DNA of 64,000 nucleotides from assembly GCF_004751985.1 (NCBI RefSeq), contig NZ_CP038492.1, forward strand, positions 2,914,001 to 2,978,000, read 5' to 3'. Below, in pieces: positions 54,914-63,737 of the stretch (position 1 is its first letter; every line of letters begins with the position of its first letter). A program made the position numbers and the translations under genes. The notes beneath the pieces are model-generated. The model was not told the DNA's origin. It worked only from the letters and a program-made list of their open reading frames with translations, and ran no database searches. The DNA comes from Rhodophyticola sp. CCM32 (GTDB lineage Bacteria; Pseudomonadota; Alphaproteobacteria; Rhodobacterales; Rhodobacteraceae).

Positions 54914-55911
54914 AGGACTGTCAGGGCATCAACCAGCCGCCCGGCCCCCTGACGGAACGGATCAACCGTGGGCAAGCCCATGCGGGTTTCCACCTCGGCC
55001 AGATAGGTCAGCGCCTCGTCCTCTGCCATTGCGGCGGTGTTGACGGAAATGCCCGCCACCGCGCAGGCCGGGTTGGCGATCTGTGCCAGTGGCAGGGCCA
55101 TATCCCGCAGCGCCTCAAGCCCGGGCAGATCATAACCCGGCAAACCCCGCATATGGCTGCGCGTCGGTTCATGGCTGAGGATCAGCGCATCGGGCTGCCC
55201 GCCATGGATCAGCGCCATGGTGACCCCGGAATAGGAGACATGGAACAGGCTGCCCTGCCCCTCGATATGATCCCAGTGATCATCGTCATTATCGGGGGTC
55301 AGCCATTCAACGGCACCGGCCATGAAATCGGCAACCACCGCATCCAGCGGCACGCCATTGCCGGTGATCAGAATGCCGGTCTGCCCGGTGGCCCGAAAGC
55401 TTGATTTCAGGCCCCGCGCCATCATCTCCTGATCCATGGCAAGCCCGGTATACATCTTGCCGACCGAACAATCGGTGCCGACAGCCAGACAGCGCTTGCC
55501 GGTACGTTTGATGCCATTGGCAATCGGATAGGCAGTGTCGGGCACCCTGACATCATGCAGGGCCCGGCCCGTCGCCTTGGCCACGGCGGCCAGATCGGTT
55601 TCATCGCGCAACAGATTATGCAGGCCCGAGGCAAGGTCGAACCCTTCCTCCAGCGCCATCACCAGCACCTTTTTCCACGCCGCCGAGATTACCCCGCCGC
55701 GGTTGGCCACCCCCACGACAACGGTTTTCGCACCCGCCGCTTTCGCCTCGGCCAGGGTCATATCGGGCAGACCCACATCTGCCTGACACCCTGCCATTCT
55801 GATCTGACCCACGCAATTATCCGGTCGCCAGTCCCGGATACCGCGCGCCACCTTTGCTGCCAGATCATCAGGCGCGTCGCCCAGAAACAGAAGATAGGGG
55901 GTCTTGATCAT
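54910..55911 (-). CDS. dgcN: DUF1611 protein DgcN (D-glutamate N-acetyltransferase)
   Basis: 333 residues, DUF1611 family. N-terminal Rossmann-like part LLFLGDAPDDLAAKVARGIRDW, then a P-loop-like AVGTDCSVGKMYTGLAM, HWDHIEGQGSLFHVSYSGVTMALIHGGQPDALILSHEP and an Ile-Ser-Val-Asn near the end. DUF1611 members paired with DgcA-type epimerases have been described as D-glutamate N-acetyltransferases. GGAGAG precedes the ATG. Translationally coupled to dgcA; with dat nearby it forms a D-amino-acid module. Confidence 0.85.
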   Translation of the reverse strand: MIKTPYLLFLGDAPDDLAAKVARGIRDWRPDNCVGQIRMAGCQADVGLPDMTLAEAKAAGAKTVVVGVANRGGVISAAWKKVLVMALEEGFDLASGLHNLLRDETDLAAVAKATGRALHDVRVPDTAYPIANGIKRTGKRCLAVGTDCSVGKMYTGLAMDQEMMARGLKSSFRATGQTGILITGNGVPLDAVVADFMAGAVEWLTPDNDDDHWDHIEGQGSLFHVSYSGVTMALIHGGQPDALILSHEPTRSHMRGLPGYDLPGLEALRDMALPLAQIANPACAVAGISVNTAAMAEDEALTYLAEVETRMGLPTVDPFRQGAGRLVDALTVL

Positions 55912-56088
55912 GTTGCACTCTCCGAAACGGGTGTAAGGCGTCGCGCAAGATTAGAGGACGGTTCCCGAAAAGACTTCGCAGTTTTGTCATCATACAGCGG
56001 GTTTGATCGGAGTTTATCGGGTAGCCCGATCATTTCGCGCAATAATTGTGCAAGTTCCGCCGCCCTGACAGGCGGCCGGACGAATCGC

Positions 56089-56451
56089 CTATGTCTTTCC
56101 GGACCGGTCAGACAAGAGGGCGATGGCACTGAGATCGGGATGTTCGAAATCCACCGGGGGGTGATCGGCGGCGGGGGTGTTGCGTTTGTATTCATAGCGC
56201 ATCAAATCGCCTTCATGCGCCGAGGCCATGATCAGCGCCTGATACAGATGCCTTGGCCCGTCATATATATCGACCAGCCCCCGCAAACGCGGGGCGGTTT
56301 CGGCATCCACGGCAAACCCATCCTCGCCATAGTCAAGGATCGGATAGACCTCATCACCGACATGAACGCGGCGATGGGCCCGGCGTTTCAGGTCACGCTT
56401 GCGGGCGGCTTTCAGCCCTTCCAGCACGTCTTTCGGCAGGAAATCAGTCAT
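56089..56451 (-). CDS. Conserved small protein of unknown function
   Basis: 120 residues, soluble: a basic N-terminus FLPKDVLEGLKAARKRDLKRRAHRRVHVGDEVYPILDYGEDGFAVDAE, then LRGLVDIYDGPRHLYQALIMAS and MRYEYKRNT. I recall similar proteins across Rhodobacterales but no function. The beta-rich middle recalls small PilZ-like or OB-like domains, without a clear motif. ATG with AGGATG upstream. Divergent from the hydroquinone reductase. Confidence 0.7.
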   Translation of the reverse strand: MTDFLPKDVLEGLKAARKRDLKRRAHRRVHVGDEVYPILDYGEDGFAVDAETAPRLRGLVDIYDGPRHLYQALIMASAHEGDLMRYEYKRNTPAADHPPVDFEHPDLSAIALLSDRSGKT

Positions 56452-56656
56452 GGCAGCATCCTATCCCAGATAAGGTTAACATGCCGCAACCACCTTTACC
56501 GTCAACATGTCTCTGCCAAACGGGGGCAATCGTCGCAGCCGTGCCACAGTGGGATGTGCAGCCATGCAGATATGCCTCTGCGCGGATTCCGGTTTCCCTC
56601 GGGCGGCGGGTGACACTACCTGAAAGCTGTGACCACAGGATGTAAGGACGGCCGAT

Positions 56657-57646
56657 ATGGGATTGCTTGTTGACGGAACCTGGCAGGACAACTGGTATAA
56701 CACCAAATCCTCTGGCGGTGCGTTCAAACGCCAGGAGGCGCAGTTTCGCAACTGGATCACCGTAGATGGCAGCCCGGGGCCAACCGGTGATGGCGGGTTC
56801 AGGGCGGAAAGCGGGCGGTACCATCTTTATGTCGCCCATGCCTGCCCCTGGGCCAACCGCACGCTGATCTTCCGTACCCTGAAGGGGCTGGAGCCGCATA
56901 TAGATATCTCGGTCATGCATCCCGATATGCTGTCGGATGGCTGGACCTTCGAGACCGGTTTTGACGGTGCCACAGGCGACCGGCAATTCGGTCTGCCTTT
57001 CGCCCGCGACATCTATCTGAAAGCCAGGCCGGATATGACGGGCCGCGTGACCGTGCCGATCCTCTGGGACAAGACGCAGGGCACCATCGTTTCAAACGAA
57101 TCCTCTGAAATCATCCGGATGTTCAACTCCGCCTTCAATGAGATCACCGGCGATACGCAGGATTTCTACCCGCAAGCGCTGCGCGACCGGATCGACCCGA
57201 TCAATGCCCGCATCTATTCCGACATCAATAACGGGGTCTACAAATCCGGGTTCGCGACCACGCAGGAGGCTTATGACACCGCCGTTCACGCGCTTTTCGA
57301 TACGCTGGGCTGGGTGGAGGGGATTTTGTCTGAAAACCGCTATCTGGCGGGCGGTCAGGTGACAGAGGCCGATTGGCGGCTGCTGACAACGCTGGTCCGG
57401 TTCGATCTGGTGTATCACCTGCATTTCAAATGCAACCGGCACCGGTTGATCGACTATCCGAACCTCTGGGCCTATACGCGGGAGCTTTATCAATGGCCCG
57501 GTGTCGCCGACACAATCAATTTCGATCATATCGTGCGCCATTACCATTACAGCCATGAAAGCGTTAATCCGCATCGGATCGTGCCGATCAATCCGGTGAT
57601 CGACTGGATGGCCCCCCATGGCCGAGAAGCATTGCAGGCCGCCTGA
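56657..57646 (+). CDS. Glutathionyl-hydroquinone reductase (Xi-class GST, YqjG-like)
   Basis: 329 residues. The Xi-class signature with active-site Cys is YLYVAHACPWANRTLIFRTLKGLE (here YHLYVAHACPWANRT). Then VTVPILWDKTQGTIVSNESSEIIRMFNSAFN (glutathione contacts) and, in the helical domain, LTTLVRFDLVYHLHFKCNRHRLIDYPNLWAY. Reduces glutathionyl-(hydro)quinones. AAGGAC precedes the ATG. Single gene upstream of cobC. Confidence 0.93.
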   Translation: MGLLVDGTWQDNWYNTKSSGGAFKRQEAQFRNWITVDGSPGPTGDGGFRAESGRYHLYVAHACPWANRTLIFRTLKGLEPHIDISVMHPDMLSDGWTFETGFDGATGDRQFGLPFARDIYLKARPDMTGRVTVPILWDKTQGTIVSNESSEIIRMFNSAFNEITGDTQDFYPQALRDRIDPINARIYSDINNGVYKSGFATTQEAYDTAVHALFDTLGWVEGILSENRYLAGGQVTEADWRLLTTLVRFDLVYHLHFKCNRHRLIDYPNLWAYTRELYQWPGVADTINFDHIVRHYHYSHESVNPHRIVPINPVIDWMAPHGREALQAA

Positions 57647-57670
57647 AAATCGGGTTCAAGCCGAAGGGTC

Positions 57671-58705
57671 ATGCGTGATGCGACCCAACCCCTTGATCAT
57701 GGTGGCGGCCTTGATGCCGCCATTGCCCGCTATGGCGGCAGCCGCGCTGACTGGCTGGACCTGTCGACCGGGATCAACCCGGTGCCCTACCCGGTGAACG
57801 GGATTTCAGCCGGGGCGTGGACGGCTCTGCCGGATCAGGCGGCGATGGACCGTCTGCTTGCCGCCGCGCGCGCGTTCTGGAACGTACCCGATGGTGCCAT
57901 GATCATCGCCGCACCCGGTGCGTCATCGTTGATCCGCCGGTTGCACCCTGTGCTATGCACAGCGGGTGCCAGCCCGATGGCGGCCTATATTCCCGAACCC
58001 ACTTATAATGAATGGCGCGCGGCTTTCCCGGTTTCACCCGATGCCGATGCGCCGGGCCCCGAGGCTGATATCCATATCTATGTGCATCCCAACAATCCGG
58101 ATGGTCGCCTGACACAAGCCACCGCGATCGGGGGTCGGGCAATCACCATTGTCGATGAAAGCTTTTGCGATACGGCGCCGGAGTTGAGCCACATGGCCCG
58201 GACCGCCGAGGATGGTGTTATCGTCATCAAAAGCTTCGGGAAATTCTGGGGGCTAGCGGGCCTGCGTCTGGGCTTCGCAATCGGGCGCCCGGATATGCTG
58301 CGCCCCCATCATGGCGCATCAGGGGTCAACGCCGATGATCTCAAAGCCGCGCTTGGCCCCTGGCCGGTCTCTGGCCCCGCATTGGAGATTGGCGCGCGGG
58401 CTTTGGAAGACATGGGCTGGGCAGAGGATACACGCAGCCGCTTGAAGGAAGAGACCGACCGGCTGGACCGGATGCTCACAGAGACGGGCGCGCGCCTTGT
58501 GGGCGGGACAAGCCTGTTCCGCACTTATGAGGTGACAAATGCGCAAAGCTGGCAAACCCGGCTTGCACAACATCATATCTGGACCCGTATTTTCCCGTAT
58601 AACAGGACCTGGCTGCGCCTTGGTCTGCCCCATCCCGACCACTGGCCCCGGCTTGAAAAGGCCGTTGCGGCAAGTGCGGTGATGGCGCGGCCCGGCGGCA
58701 GTTGA
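57671..58705 (+). CDS. cobC: Threonine-phosphate decarboxylase-like aminotransferase CobC
   Basis: 344 residues, fold-type I PLP enzyme. LDHGGGLDAAIARYGGSRADWLDLSTGINPVPYPV is typical of CobC; IYVHPNNPDGR, IVDESFCD and the PLP Lys in VIVIKSFGKFWGLAGLRLGFAIG follow. Makes (R)-1-amino-2-propanol phosphate for the lower loop of cobalamin. cobD follows after 6 bases, so the pair forms an operon. Confidence 0.93.
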   Translation: MRDATQPLDHGGGLDAAIARYGGSRADWLDLSTGINPVPYPVNGISAGAWTALPDQAAMDRLLAAARAFWNVPDGAMIIAAPGASSLIRRLHPVLCTAGASPMAAYIPEPTYNEWRAAFPVSPDADAPGPEADIHIYVHPNNPDGRLTQATAIGGRAITIVDESFCDTAPELSHMARTAEDGVIVIKSFGKFWGLAGLRLGFAIGRPDMLRPHHGASGVNADDLKAALGPWPVSGPALEIGARALEDMGWAEDTRSRLKEETDRLDRMLTETGARLVGGTSLFRTYEVTNAQSWQTRLAQHHIWTRIFPYNRTWLRLGLPHPDHWPRLEKAVAASAVMARPGGS

Positions 58706-58711
58706 CACTCC

Positions 58712-59611
58712 ATGGCCCTGTTTGTCGCCCTTCTTCTTGACGCCGCTTTTGGTGAGCCCCGCTGGCTCTGGTCCCGCCTTCCGCATCCGGCGGTACTGAT
58801 GGGGCGTGCCGTGGGTTGGGCCGATGCAACGGTCAACCAGGGGGCCGGGCGACAGCTTAAAGGGGTGATCTTGCTTCTGGCGCTTGTCGGCCTTGCCGGC
58901 GGGGTTGGCTTTGGGCTGATGGCGCTGCCCGGGCAGATTGTCGATACTCTGCTTGCCGCGATCCTTCTGGCGCAGCGCAGCCTTGTGCAGCATGTCCAGG
59001 CGGTGGCCGATGCCCTTCGCTATGGGCCTGTGCCTGCGCGCCGGGCTGTTGCCATGATTGTCGGCCGGGATACTGCCGATATGTCAGAGGCCGAGATCAG
59101 CCGCGCCGCGATTGAAAGCGCCGCCGAAAACCTCTCTGACGGGGTGATTGCGCCTGCGTTCTGGTTTCTTGCCCTCGGCCTGCCGGGCATTCTGATCTAC
59201 AAGATCGTGAACACGGCTGACAGCATGATCGGCCACCGCACCCCGCAATATGAACAATTCGGCAAGGCCGCCGCGCGGCTGGACGATGTGCTGAACTGGC
59301 TGCCCGCCCGGCTGACCGCCTGTCTGGTTGCACTGGCCTGTGCCAATCCGCGGGCCTGGCATCTGGCCCGGCGGGAGGCGTATCTGCATCGCTCCCCCAA
59401 TGCGGGCTGGCCCGAGGCGGCGATGGCTGCTGTTCTCAACATCGCGCTGTCCGGGCCGCGCAGTTATCACGGCGAACGCAAGGATTTCCCCTTCGTGAAT
59501 GCGCAAGGGGCCCGCAACCCCGGCGCCCGCGACATTGACGCCGCCACAGGCGTTCTCTGGCGGGTATGGGCGCTGATGACCGCACTGGTTTTCAGTCTGG
59601 CGCTTTTCTGA
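58712..59611 (+). CDS. cobD: Adenosylcobinamide-phosphate synthase CobD/CbiB
   Basis: 299 residues, inner membrane. N-terminus LFVALLLDAAFGEPRWLWSRLPHPAVLMG, several hydrophobic helices, IVGRDTADMSEAEISRAAIESAAENLSDGVIAPAFWFLALG and YKIVNTADSMIGHRTPQYEQFGKAAARLDDVLNWLPARL are all diagnostic. Attaches aminopropanol (phosphate) to adenosylcobyric acid. ATG 6 bases after the cobC stop. Confidence 0.95.
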   Translation: MALFVALLLDAAFGEPRWLWSRLPHPAVLMGRAVGWADATVNQGAGRQLKGVILLLALVGLAGGVGFGLMALPGQIVDTLLAAILLAQRSLVQHVQAVADALRYGPVPARRAVAMIVGRDTADMSEAEISRAAIESAAENLSDGVIAPAFWFLALGLPGILIYKIVNTADSMIGHRTPQYEQFGKAAARLDDVLNWLPARLTACLVALACANPRAWHLARREAYLHRSPNAGWPEAAMAAVLNIALSGPRSYHGERKDFPFVNAQGARNPGARDIDAATGVLWRVWALMTALVFSLALF

Positions 59612-59764
59612 CGGTTTGCGCCGCCCGGCATCCTTGCGAATGCGTTTCGCAGGTTACATGGATGCGGATGCCACCGCTTTCGTGTTTGAGCCGAAGGCGA
59701 AAGACATTTCAAAATCAAATCGAAACGCGATAGGCTGTGGCAGATTTTAAAACAGGATTGTCCC

Positions 59765-60945
59765 ATGCGATTTCTAACCACGGCCTTTTTTGCCCTCAGC
59801 CTTACGCTCACCACCGCCCCGGGATTTGCCCAGCAATGCGGCGGCTCATTCAGCAGCTTTGTCGATGCCCTTCGTGCAGAGGCGGTTGGCCGGGGCCATT
59901 CCCAGGCAAATGTCGATGCGTTTTTCCGTTCTGCCCGGTTTGACCAGTCGGTGATCAATGCCGACCGGCGTCAGGGCGTCTTTCAATTGCCCTTCACCGA
60001 GTTTTCCCGCCGGGTGATCAGCCAGAACCGGATCACCAATGGTGCCCGCAACGATCAGCGCTATGACAGCGTCTTTGACGTGGCCGAACGGCAATATGGC
60101 GTCTCGCGCGGTGTGCTGCTGGCCTTCTGGGCGCTGGAAACCGATTACGGTGCGGTTCAGGGCGATTTCAACACATTGAACGCGCTTGTCACCTTGTCCC
60201 ATGATTGCCGCCGGCCGCAGCTTTTCCGCCCGCAGGTCTTTGCAGCCCTTGAACTGTTCGAAAACGGCGATTTCAATCCGGCCACCACAACCGGGGCCTG
60301 GGCGGGCGAAATCGGCATGGTGCAGATGCTGCCCGAAGACATCCTGACCCGGGGGTCGATGGCGATGGCGACGGGCATGTGACGCTGAAAACCTCACCCG
60401 CCGATGCGTTGCTGTCTGGCGCCAATATGCTGCGCAGTCTGGGCTGGCGGGCCAATGAACCCTGGCTGGTCGAGGTCACCGTGCCCGGCAATCTGGACTG
60501 GGCGGCAACCGGTCTCGACACCACGCGCCGCGTATCCGAGTGGGAGGCCGCAGGCATTCGCGCGCGTTCCGGCAGCCTGCCGGGCGGAAATTTACCTGCC
60601 TCGGTGCTACTGCCACAGGGGCGCAACGGCCCGGCTTTTCTGGCCTATCCGAATTTCAACGTCTTCTTTGAATGGAACCAAAGCTTTGTCTATGTCACCA
60701 CCGCGGCCTATTTCGCCACGAGGCTGGAAGGCGCCCCGGTCTATAATGCGGGCGGTGCCACAAACGGGTTAAGCCCGGATCAGATGCGCCAGTTGCAGGA
60801 ACGTCTGGTGGCGCGTGGCCATGATGTGGGCGGGGTTGATGGCATTCTGGGCCGGATGACCCGCGCCGCCGTGCAGGCCGAACAGCGGCGTCTGGGGTTG
60901 CCTGCGGATGCCTGGCCGACACCCGAACTGCTGAGGCAGCTATAA
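59765..60945 (+). pseudogene. Second MltB-family lytic transglycosylase, split by a frameshift
   Basis: Part 1 (59765-60382) has a signal peptide, the SLT_2 domain and catalytic Glu in FWALETDYGAVQGD, up to AGEIGMVQMLPEDILTRG. There the frame shifts: the lost frame reads VDGDGDGHVTLKTSPADALLSGANMLRSLGW and continues to 60945 with a PG-binding domain (LSPDQMRQLQERLVARGHDVGGVDGILGRMTRAAVQAEQ). The join is a run of five G where six are needed. Otherwise the gene looks intact and matches the paralogue at 50258, so the shift is recent or a sequencing artefact. Confidence 0.85.
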
Positions 60946-60998
60946 TCCGCCCGCAATATCACTTTCGCCGGGTCGGCGAAGACATCCATATCTGGGAT

Positions 60999-61322
60999 GT
61001 GCGCAAACTGCTTGAACGGGCCGGGGAGTTACCGGTGACCCCGGTGCCCCTGTCCGGGATCGGTGAGATTGATGAACCCTATTGGTTCAGCGAAGCGGAC
61101 AGGCCCGCCACCTGCCGCGCAATCATGGCCCATGCGACACAGGTGGCCGGGGTTGATATCACCTACCCGATCCTCCTGTGTGCCGAGGGCCGGGTGATGG
61201 ACGGGATGCACCGGGTGATGAAAGCGCTGGGTGATGGGCATGATACCATCCCGGCGCGACAGCTGATCACCACACCGCCGCCTGATTATTTGAACATGGC
61301 TCCGAGCGACCTGCCATATTGA
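60999..61322 (+). CDS. Small ParB/sulfiredoxin-fold-like protein of uncertain start
   Basis: 107 residues from a GTG at 60999. VAGVDITYPILLCAEGRVMDGMHRVMKALGDGHDTIPARQL has the DGxHR pattern seen in ParB/sulfiredoxin-type folds. Coding-like sequence continues 19 codons upstream (IRPQYHFRRVGEDIHIWD) to 60942 with no ATG, GTG or TTG; there, ATA overlaps the upstream TAA and has GAGG 5-6 bases before it. The real start may be this ATA, or the gene may have lost its start. Function unknown. Confidence 0.65.
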   Translation: MRKLLERAGELPVTPVPLSGIGEIDEPYWFSEADRPATCRAIMAHATQVAGVDITYPILLCAEGRVMDGMHRVMKALGDGHDTIPARQLITTPPPDYLNMAPSDLPY

Positions 61323-61469
61323 GCCGTTTTTGCGGTTTCAGAGCATATTTACGAGCATGAGGCCGGTAACGGGGGGCAGTTAGGCCTATGGGCCTGACTT
61401 TACTTTTGGGCAGGGAATAACCATTATATAGACTATTGGAACGTGGTTCCTCTCAGCTTACTTACCTCC

Positions 61470-61586
61470 TTCCGCCGCATCGCCATGCGCGGCGACAAGA
61501 CCGATACCAGATTCTCAGCAATGATCTGCCCATGCGCAGCCTCATCAATTCGTGATGAAGCTCAACAGAGCCTGTCCGTGCTATAG
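61470..61586 (+). pseudogene. IS5-family transposase C-terminal remnant
   Basis: A short frame reading FRRIAMRGDKTDTRFSAMI followed by a tail to TAG at 61584. FRRIA-R-DK-x-x-F-A is the ending of IS5/IS427-type transposases. The rest of the transposase is missing, so this is a dead fragment. Confidence 0.6.
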
Positions 61587-61675
61587 TGTCTGAACATAAA
61601 CACGAGATCCTTTGTAAGGTCTTTGCCTTCAGGCAGAGACGAATACGATTCTCATTCACGATATAAGCAACTCCC

Positions 61676-61691
61676 GTTCGGGTGCCCGAAC
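61676..61691. promoter_or_regulatory. Palindromic operator candidate
   Basis: GTTCGGGTGCCCGAAC: perfect 7-bp arms around two bases, 36 bases upstream of the membrane-protein ATG at 61728. The flanks are AT-rich. No regulator gene is adjacent. Confidence 0.45.
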
Positions 61692-61727
61692 AGATTTCAG
61701 ATAAACACAAGGGCCGGAGCAGTATAA

Positions 61728-62396
61728 ATGAGCATATTAGCGGGAACGAACCGTTACAAAACGACCCATTCAGGAACGGGTACACATCGCCTGGTATTCC
61801 CCATCCTGATAGAATTTTTGGTGCTTTTGGTCCTGTTGATAGCAGTCGTCCTTGCGATCAACATCGACGTTGTAATTCTTGAAAACAACCTGTCCGAAGT
61901 TTCTGTGACGGAGATTCTGCAAAGCGTATTCATATTGGTCTCTGCTATGATATTCGCATGGCGGGCATGGCGGCACATCAGATCACGGGGATATTTTATC
62001 GCAGTCGCAACCTTGTTCGCCTGCATGTTTGTCCGGGAGAATGACGCGTTACTGGATCACATCCGCCACGGATTCTGGATTGTTCCGGTGGGGATGATCG
62101 CATGCTTTGGCATCATAAGTGTGTGTCGCTACAGGGATAGCCTTGCAGGGCCGCTTGCCCGTCATTTTCAGGAGCGTCACACCACATTCATTTTCATTGG
62201 CCTTCTGCTGCTGCTGGTATTCAGCCGCCTCTTCGGGACGGGTTCGCTGTGGCAAGCGGTTATGGGTGCCGGATATGACCCGTCTGTAAAAACCGTTGTG
62301 CAGGAAGGATTGGAATTGCTCGGCTACGCCCTGATCACTTACGGGACAGTTCTGTCTTTCGCCAACCGGGAAACGGCGCCTGATACGCATAGGTAG
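61728..62396 (+). CDS. Polytopic membrane protein of unknown function
   Basis: 222 residues with about six helices: FPILIEFLVLLVLLIAVVLAI, ILQSVFILVSAMIFAWRAW, GYFIAVATLFACMFVRE, GFWIVPVGMIACFGIISVC, TFIFIGLLLLLVFSRLF and LELLGYALITYGTVLSFA. Charged residues in or next to helices (RENDALLDHIRHG, VVQEGLELLGY) are unusual and may be functional. GGAG precedes the ATG. Composition is more AT-rich than the core genes and it is surrounded by IS fragments and repeats, which suggests acquisition. Not recognised. Confidence 0.7.
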   Translation: MSILAGTNRYKTTHSGTGTHRLVFPILIEFLVLLVLLIAVVLAINIDVVILENNLSEVSVTEILQSVFILVSAMIFAWRAWRHIRSRGYFIAVATLFACMFVRENDALLDHIRHGFWIVPVGMIACFGIISVCRYRDSLAGPLARHFQERHTTFIFIGLLLLLVFSRLFGTGSLWQAVMGAGYDPSVKTVVQEGLELLGYALITYGTVLSFANRETAPDTHR

Positions 62397-62500
62397 AACG
62401 AAGCGCCCGGCTCAACGTCTAGGCGGCACACCTGTAGAAAATCTGTAACGTGGAACCTGATTGACGCGCGGCTATAGCATCGTCCATGTAATCTGTAACG

Positions 62501-62621
62501 CACATGCATTTCGTGGAGGGCATCGCCCGAACCGAGGGGCAGGAAGCGAAGCGCCCGCCCCGTGGGGGCGGCTCAGACGCTGCCCGGCGGTGCCGCCGGG
62601 CGGGAGCATGGTGCGGGGTGA
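62501..62621 (-). repeat. Family B GC-rich repeat, copy 3 (inverted)
   Basis: Reverse complement of the core at 37791-37935. It begins at GCATTTCG, runs through GCCCGAACCGAGGGGCAGGA and GCCCGGCGGTGCCGCCGGGC, and ends in GGTGCGGGGTG. One arm of the long hairpin is eroded (GGCTCAGACGC instead of GGTTCGGGCGC). Confidence 0.85.
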
Positions 62622-62808
62622 TTCAGGATTTCAGGCCGAAGCTATAGAACATATGACCGCGTGTCGCCAGACCCGCCAACAGCACCTGCAGGCCCTGTGC
62701 CTGATTTACGGCTTCAAGATGTTCTCGGGCCAAGGCGCGGGATCTCAAGACACGGCTTTGACCGTGAAACCAAGACGGCACGTGACGCCCGCGATGCTGG
62801 CGCTGGGG

Positions 62809-62835
62809 GCATGGATTTAAGGGGGCCTGACCCTA
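62809..62835. repeat. Solitary end of family D element
   Basis: Contains ATGGATTTAAGGGGGCCTGA followed by CCCTA, matching the right end of the 10434-10673 element over its outer 27 bases. No partner end was seen within several hundred bases upstream, so this may be a deletion remnant. Confidence 0.65.
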
Positions 62836-62843
62836 AAGCACCC

Positions 62844-62927
62844 TGCCTGAAACTTGAATCACAAATGCCCTGCCACGCTTCGCGTTCTCGGGACATTTGT
62901 GATGCGCGATGTCTCAGGTTTAAGGCA
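62844..62927 (+). repeat. Family C imperfect palindrome, copy 3
   Basis: 84 bp from TGCCTGAAACTTGAATCAC through CACGCTTCGCGTTCTCG to ATGTCTCAGGTTTAAGGCA. Same length and layout as 37944-38027. Confidence 0.75.
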
Positions 62928-62953
62928 GCATGCTGTAGGTTCCAGACCCATTA

Positions 62954-63108
62954 GAGCGTTTTGCGTTTAATCGGTTCTGTAGCCTGCTGCTTTGAAGAAA
63001 TTGAAGCCTGCTTCGTCGGTGAAGAGATCGCAGACGTGGCCAACCGCATTCCACAGCGTATCGTATGTTCTGGCTGCGGCTCTTCGGATCAACGTCTTGA
63101 GCTTTGAG
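62954..63108 (-). pseudogene. IS630-family transposase C-terminal fragment
   Basis: On the minus strand the frame reads SKLKTLIRRAAARTYDTLWNAVGHVCDLFTDEAGFNFFKAAGYRTD and stops at 62967, the ending of a common Rhodobacterales IS630-type transposase. The element end GAGCGTTTTGCG (62954-62965) follows a TA, the expected IS630 target. The upstream part is cut off at 63108 by an IS3 element. Confidence 0.75.
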
Positions 63109-63188
63109 TGAGCTACCCCCCGAAATTTGGACACTGACGTAAGCTATGATTTGCTGTCTGCTGATCTCCGACGAAGAGGAGATCAGAG

Positions 63189-63482
63189 ATGTCGAAACGG
63201 AAGAACCACAGCGCTGAGTTCAAGGCGAAAGTTGCGCTTGAAGCTTTGAAGGGGGAACGCACTGTTGCTGAGCTGTCGAGCCAGTTTGGCGTCCATCCCA
63301 CGATGATCCACAGTTGGAAGCGGGCGCTGTTGGAAGGCGCGTCAGGCGTGTTTGAGCGGGGTGGAAAGAAAGCCCCAGAGATCGACGAAGAACAGGTCAA
63401 AGAGCTGCACGCAAAGATTGGGGAGCGGGCGGTGGCCAACGATTTTTTGTCACGAAAGCTCAAGCCCTGGGGCCTGAAGTGA
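63189..63482 (+). CDS. IS3-family transposase OrfA
   Basis: 97 residues: an HTH of the Tnp_1 type (HSAEFKAKVALEALKGERTVAELSSQFGVHPTMIHSWKRALLEGA) and a C-terminal leucine-zipper-like segment (VKELHAKIGERAVANDFLSRKLKPWG). GAGGAG lies upstream of the ATG. Intact, but its partner is truncated. Confidence 0.92.
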   Translation: MSKRKNHSAEFKAKVALEALKGERTVAELSSQFGVHPTMIHSWKRALLEGASGVFERGGKKAPEIDEEQVKELHAKIGERAVANDFLSRKLKPWGLK

Positions 63483-63735
63483 GGCGCGGCATGGTCGAGA
63501 AGGACAATCCCAATTTGTCGATTGGCAAGCAGTGCAATCTGCTGTCGATCTCGCGGTCGTCGTTTTACTACCAGCCCAAAGGCGAGACGGCGATGAACCT
63601 GATGTTGATGCGCCAGATCGACGAGCAGTTCCTGGAAACGCCGTTCTTTGGTGTTCGCCAAATGACCTGGCATCTGCGCAACGACGGTCATTTGGTCAAT
63701 GAAAAGCGGATCGGGCGTCTGATGCGGCTCATGGG
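63479..63735 (+). pseudogene. IS3-family transposase OrfB, truncated
   Basis: Starts with GTG overlapping the orfA stop (GTGA). It reads SIGKQCNLLSISRSSFYYQPKGE and LMRQIDEQFLETPFFGVRQMTWHLRNDGHLVNEKRIGRLMRLMGL, then leaves the family at about 63735 before the rve catalytic DDE domain. It cannot encode an active transposase. Confidence 0.88.
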
Positions 63736-63737
63736 CT

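Larger units (their letters stand above)
63109..63735 (+). mobile_element. Truncated IS3-family element (left end, orfA and part of orfB)
   Basis: The left end starts TGAGCTACCCCCCG at 63109, breaking into the IS630 fragment. It carries orfA and the first third of orfB, then ends abruptly near 63735 at the ArdC-like sequence. The right end is missing, so a deletion or recombination joined the element to ardC. Confidence 0.75.

Noticed and set aside
57646..57671. Cobalamin riboswitch in front of cobC
   Set aside because: Only about 25 bases separate cobC from the preceding gene, too short for a riboswitch.
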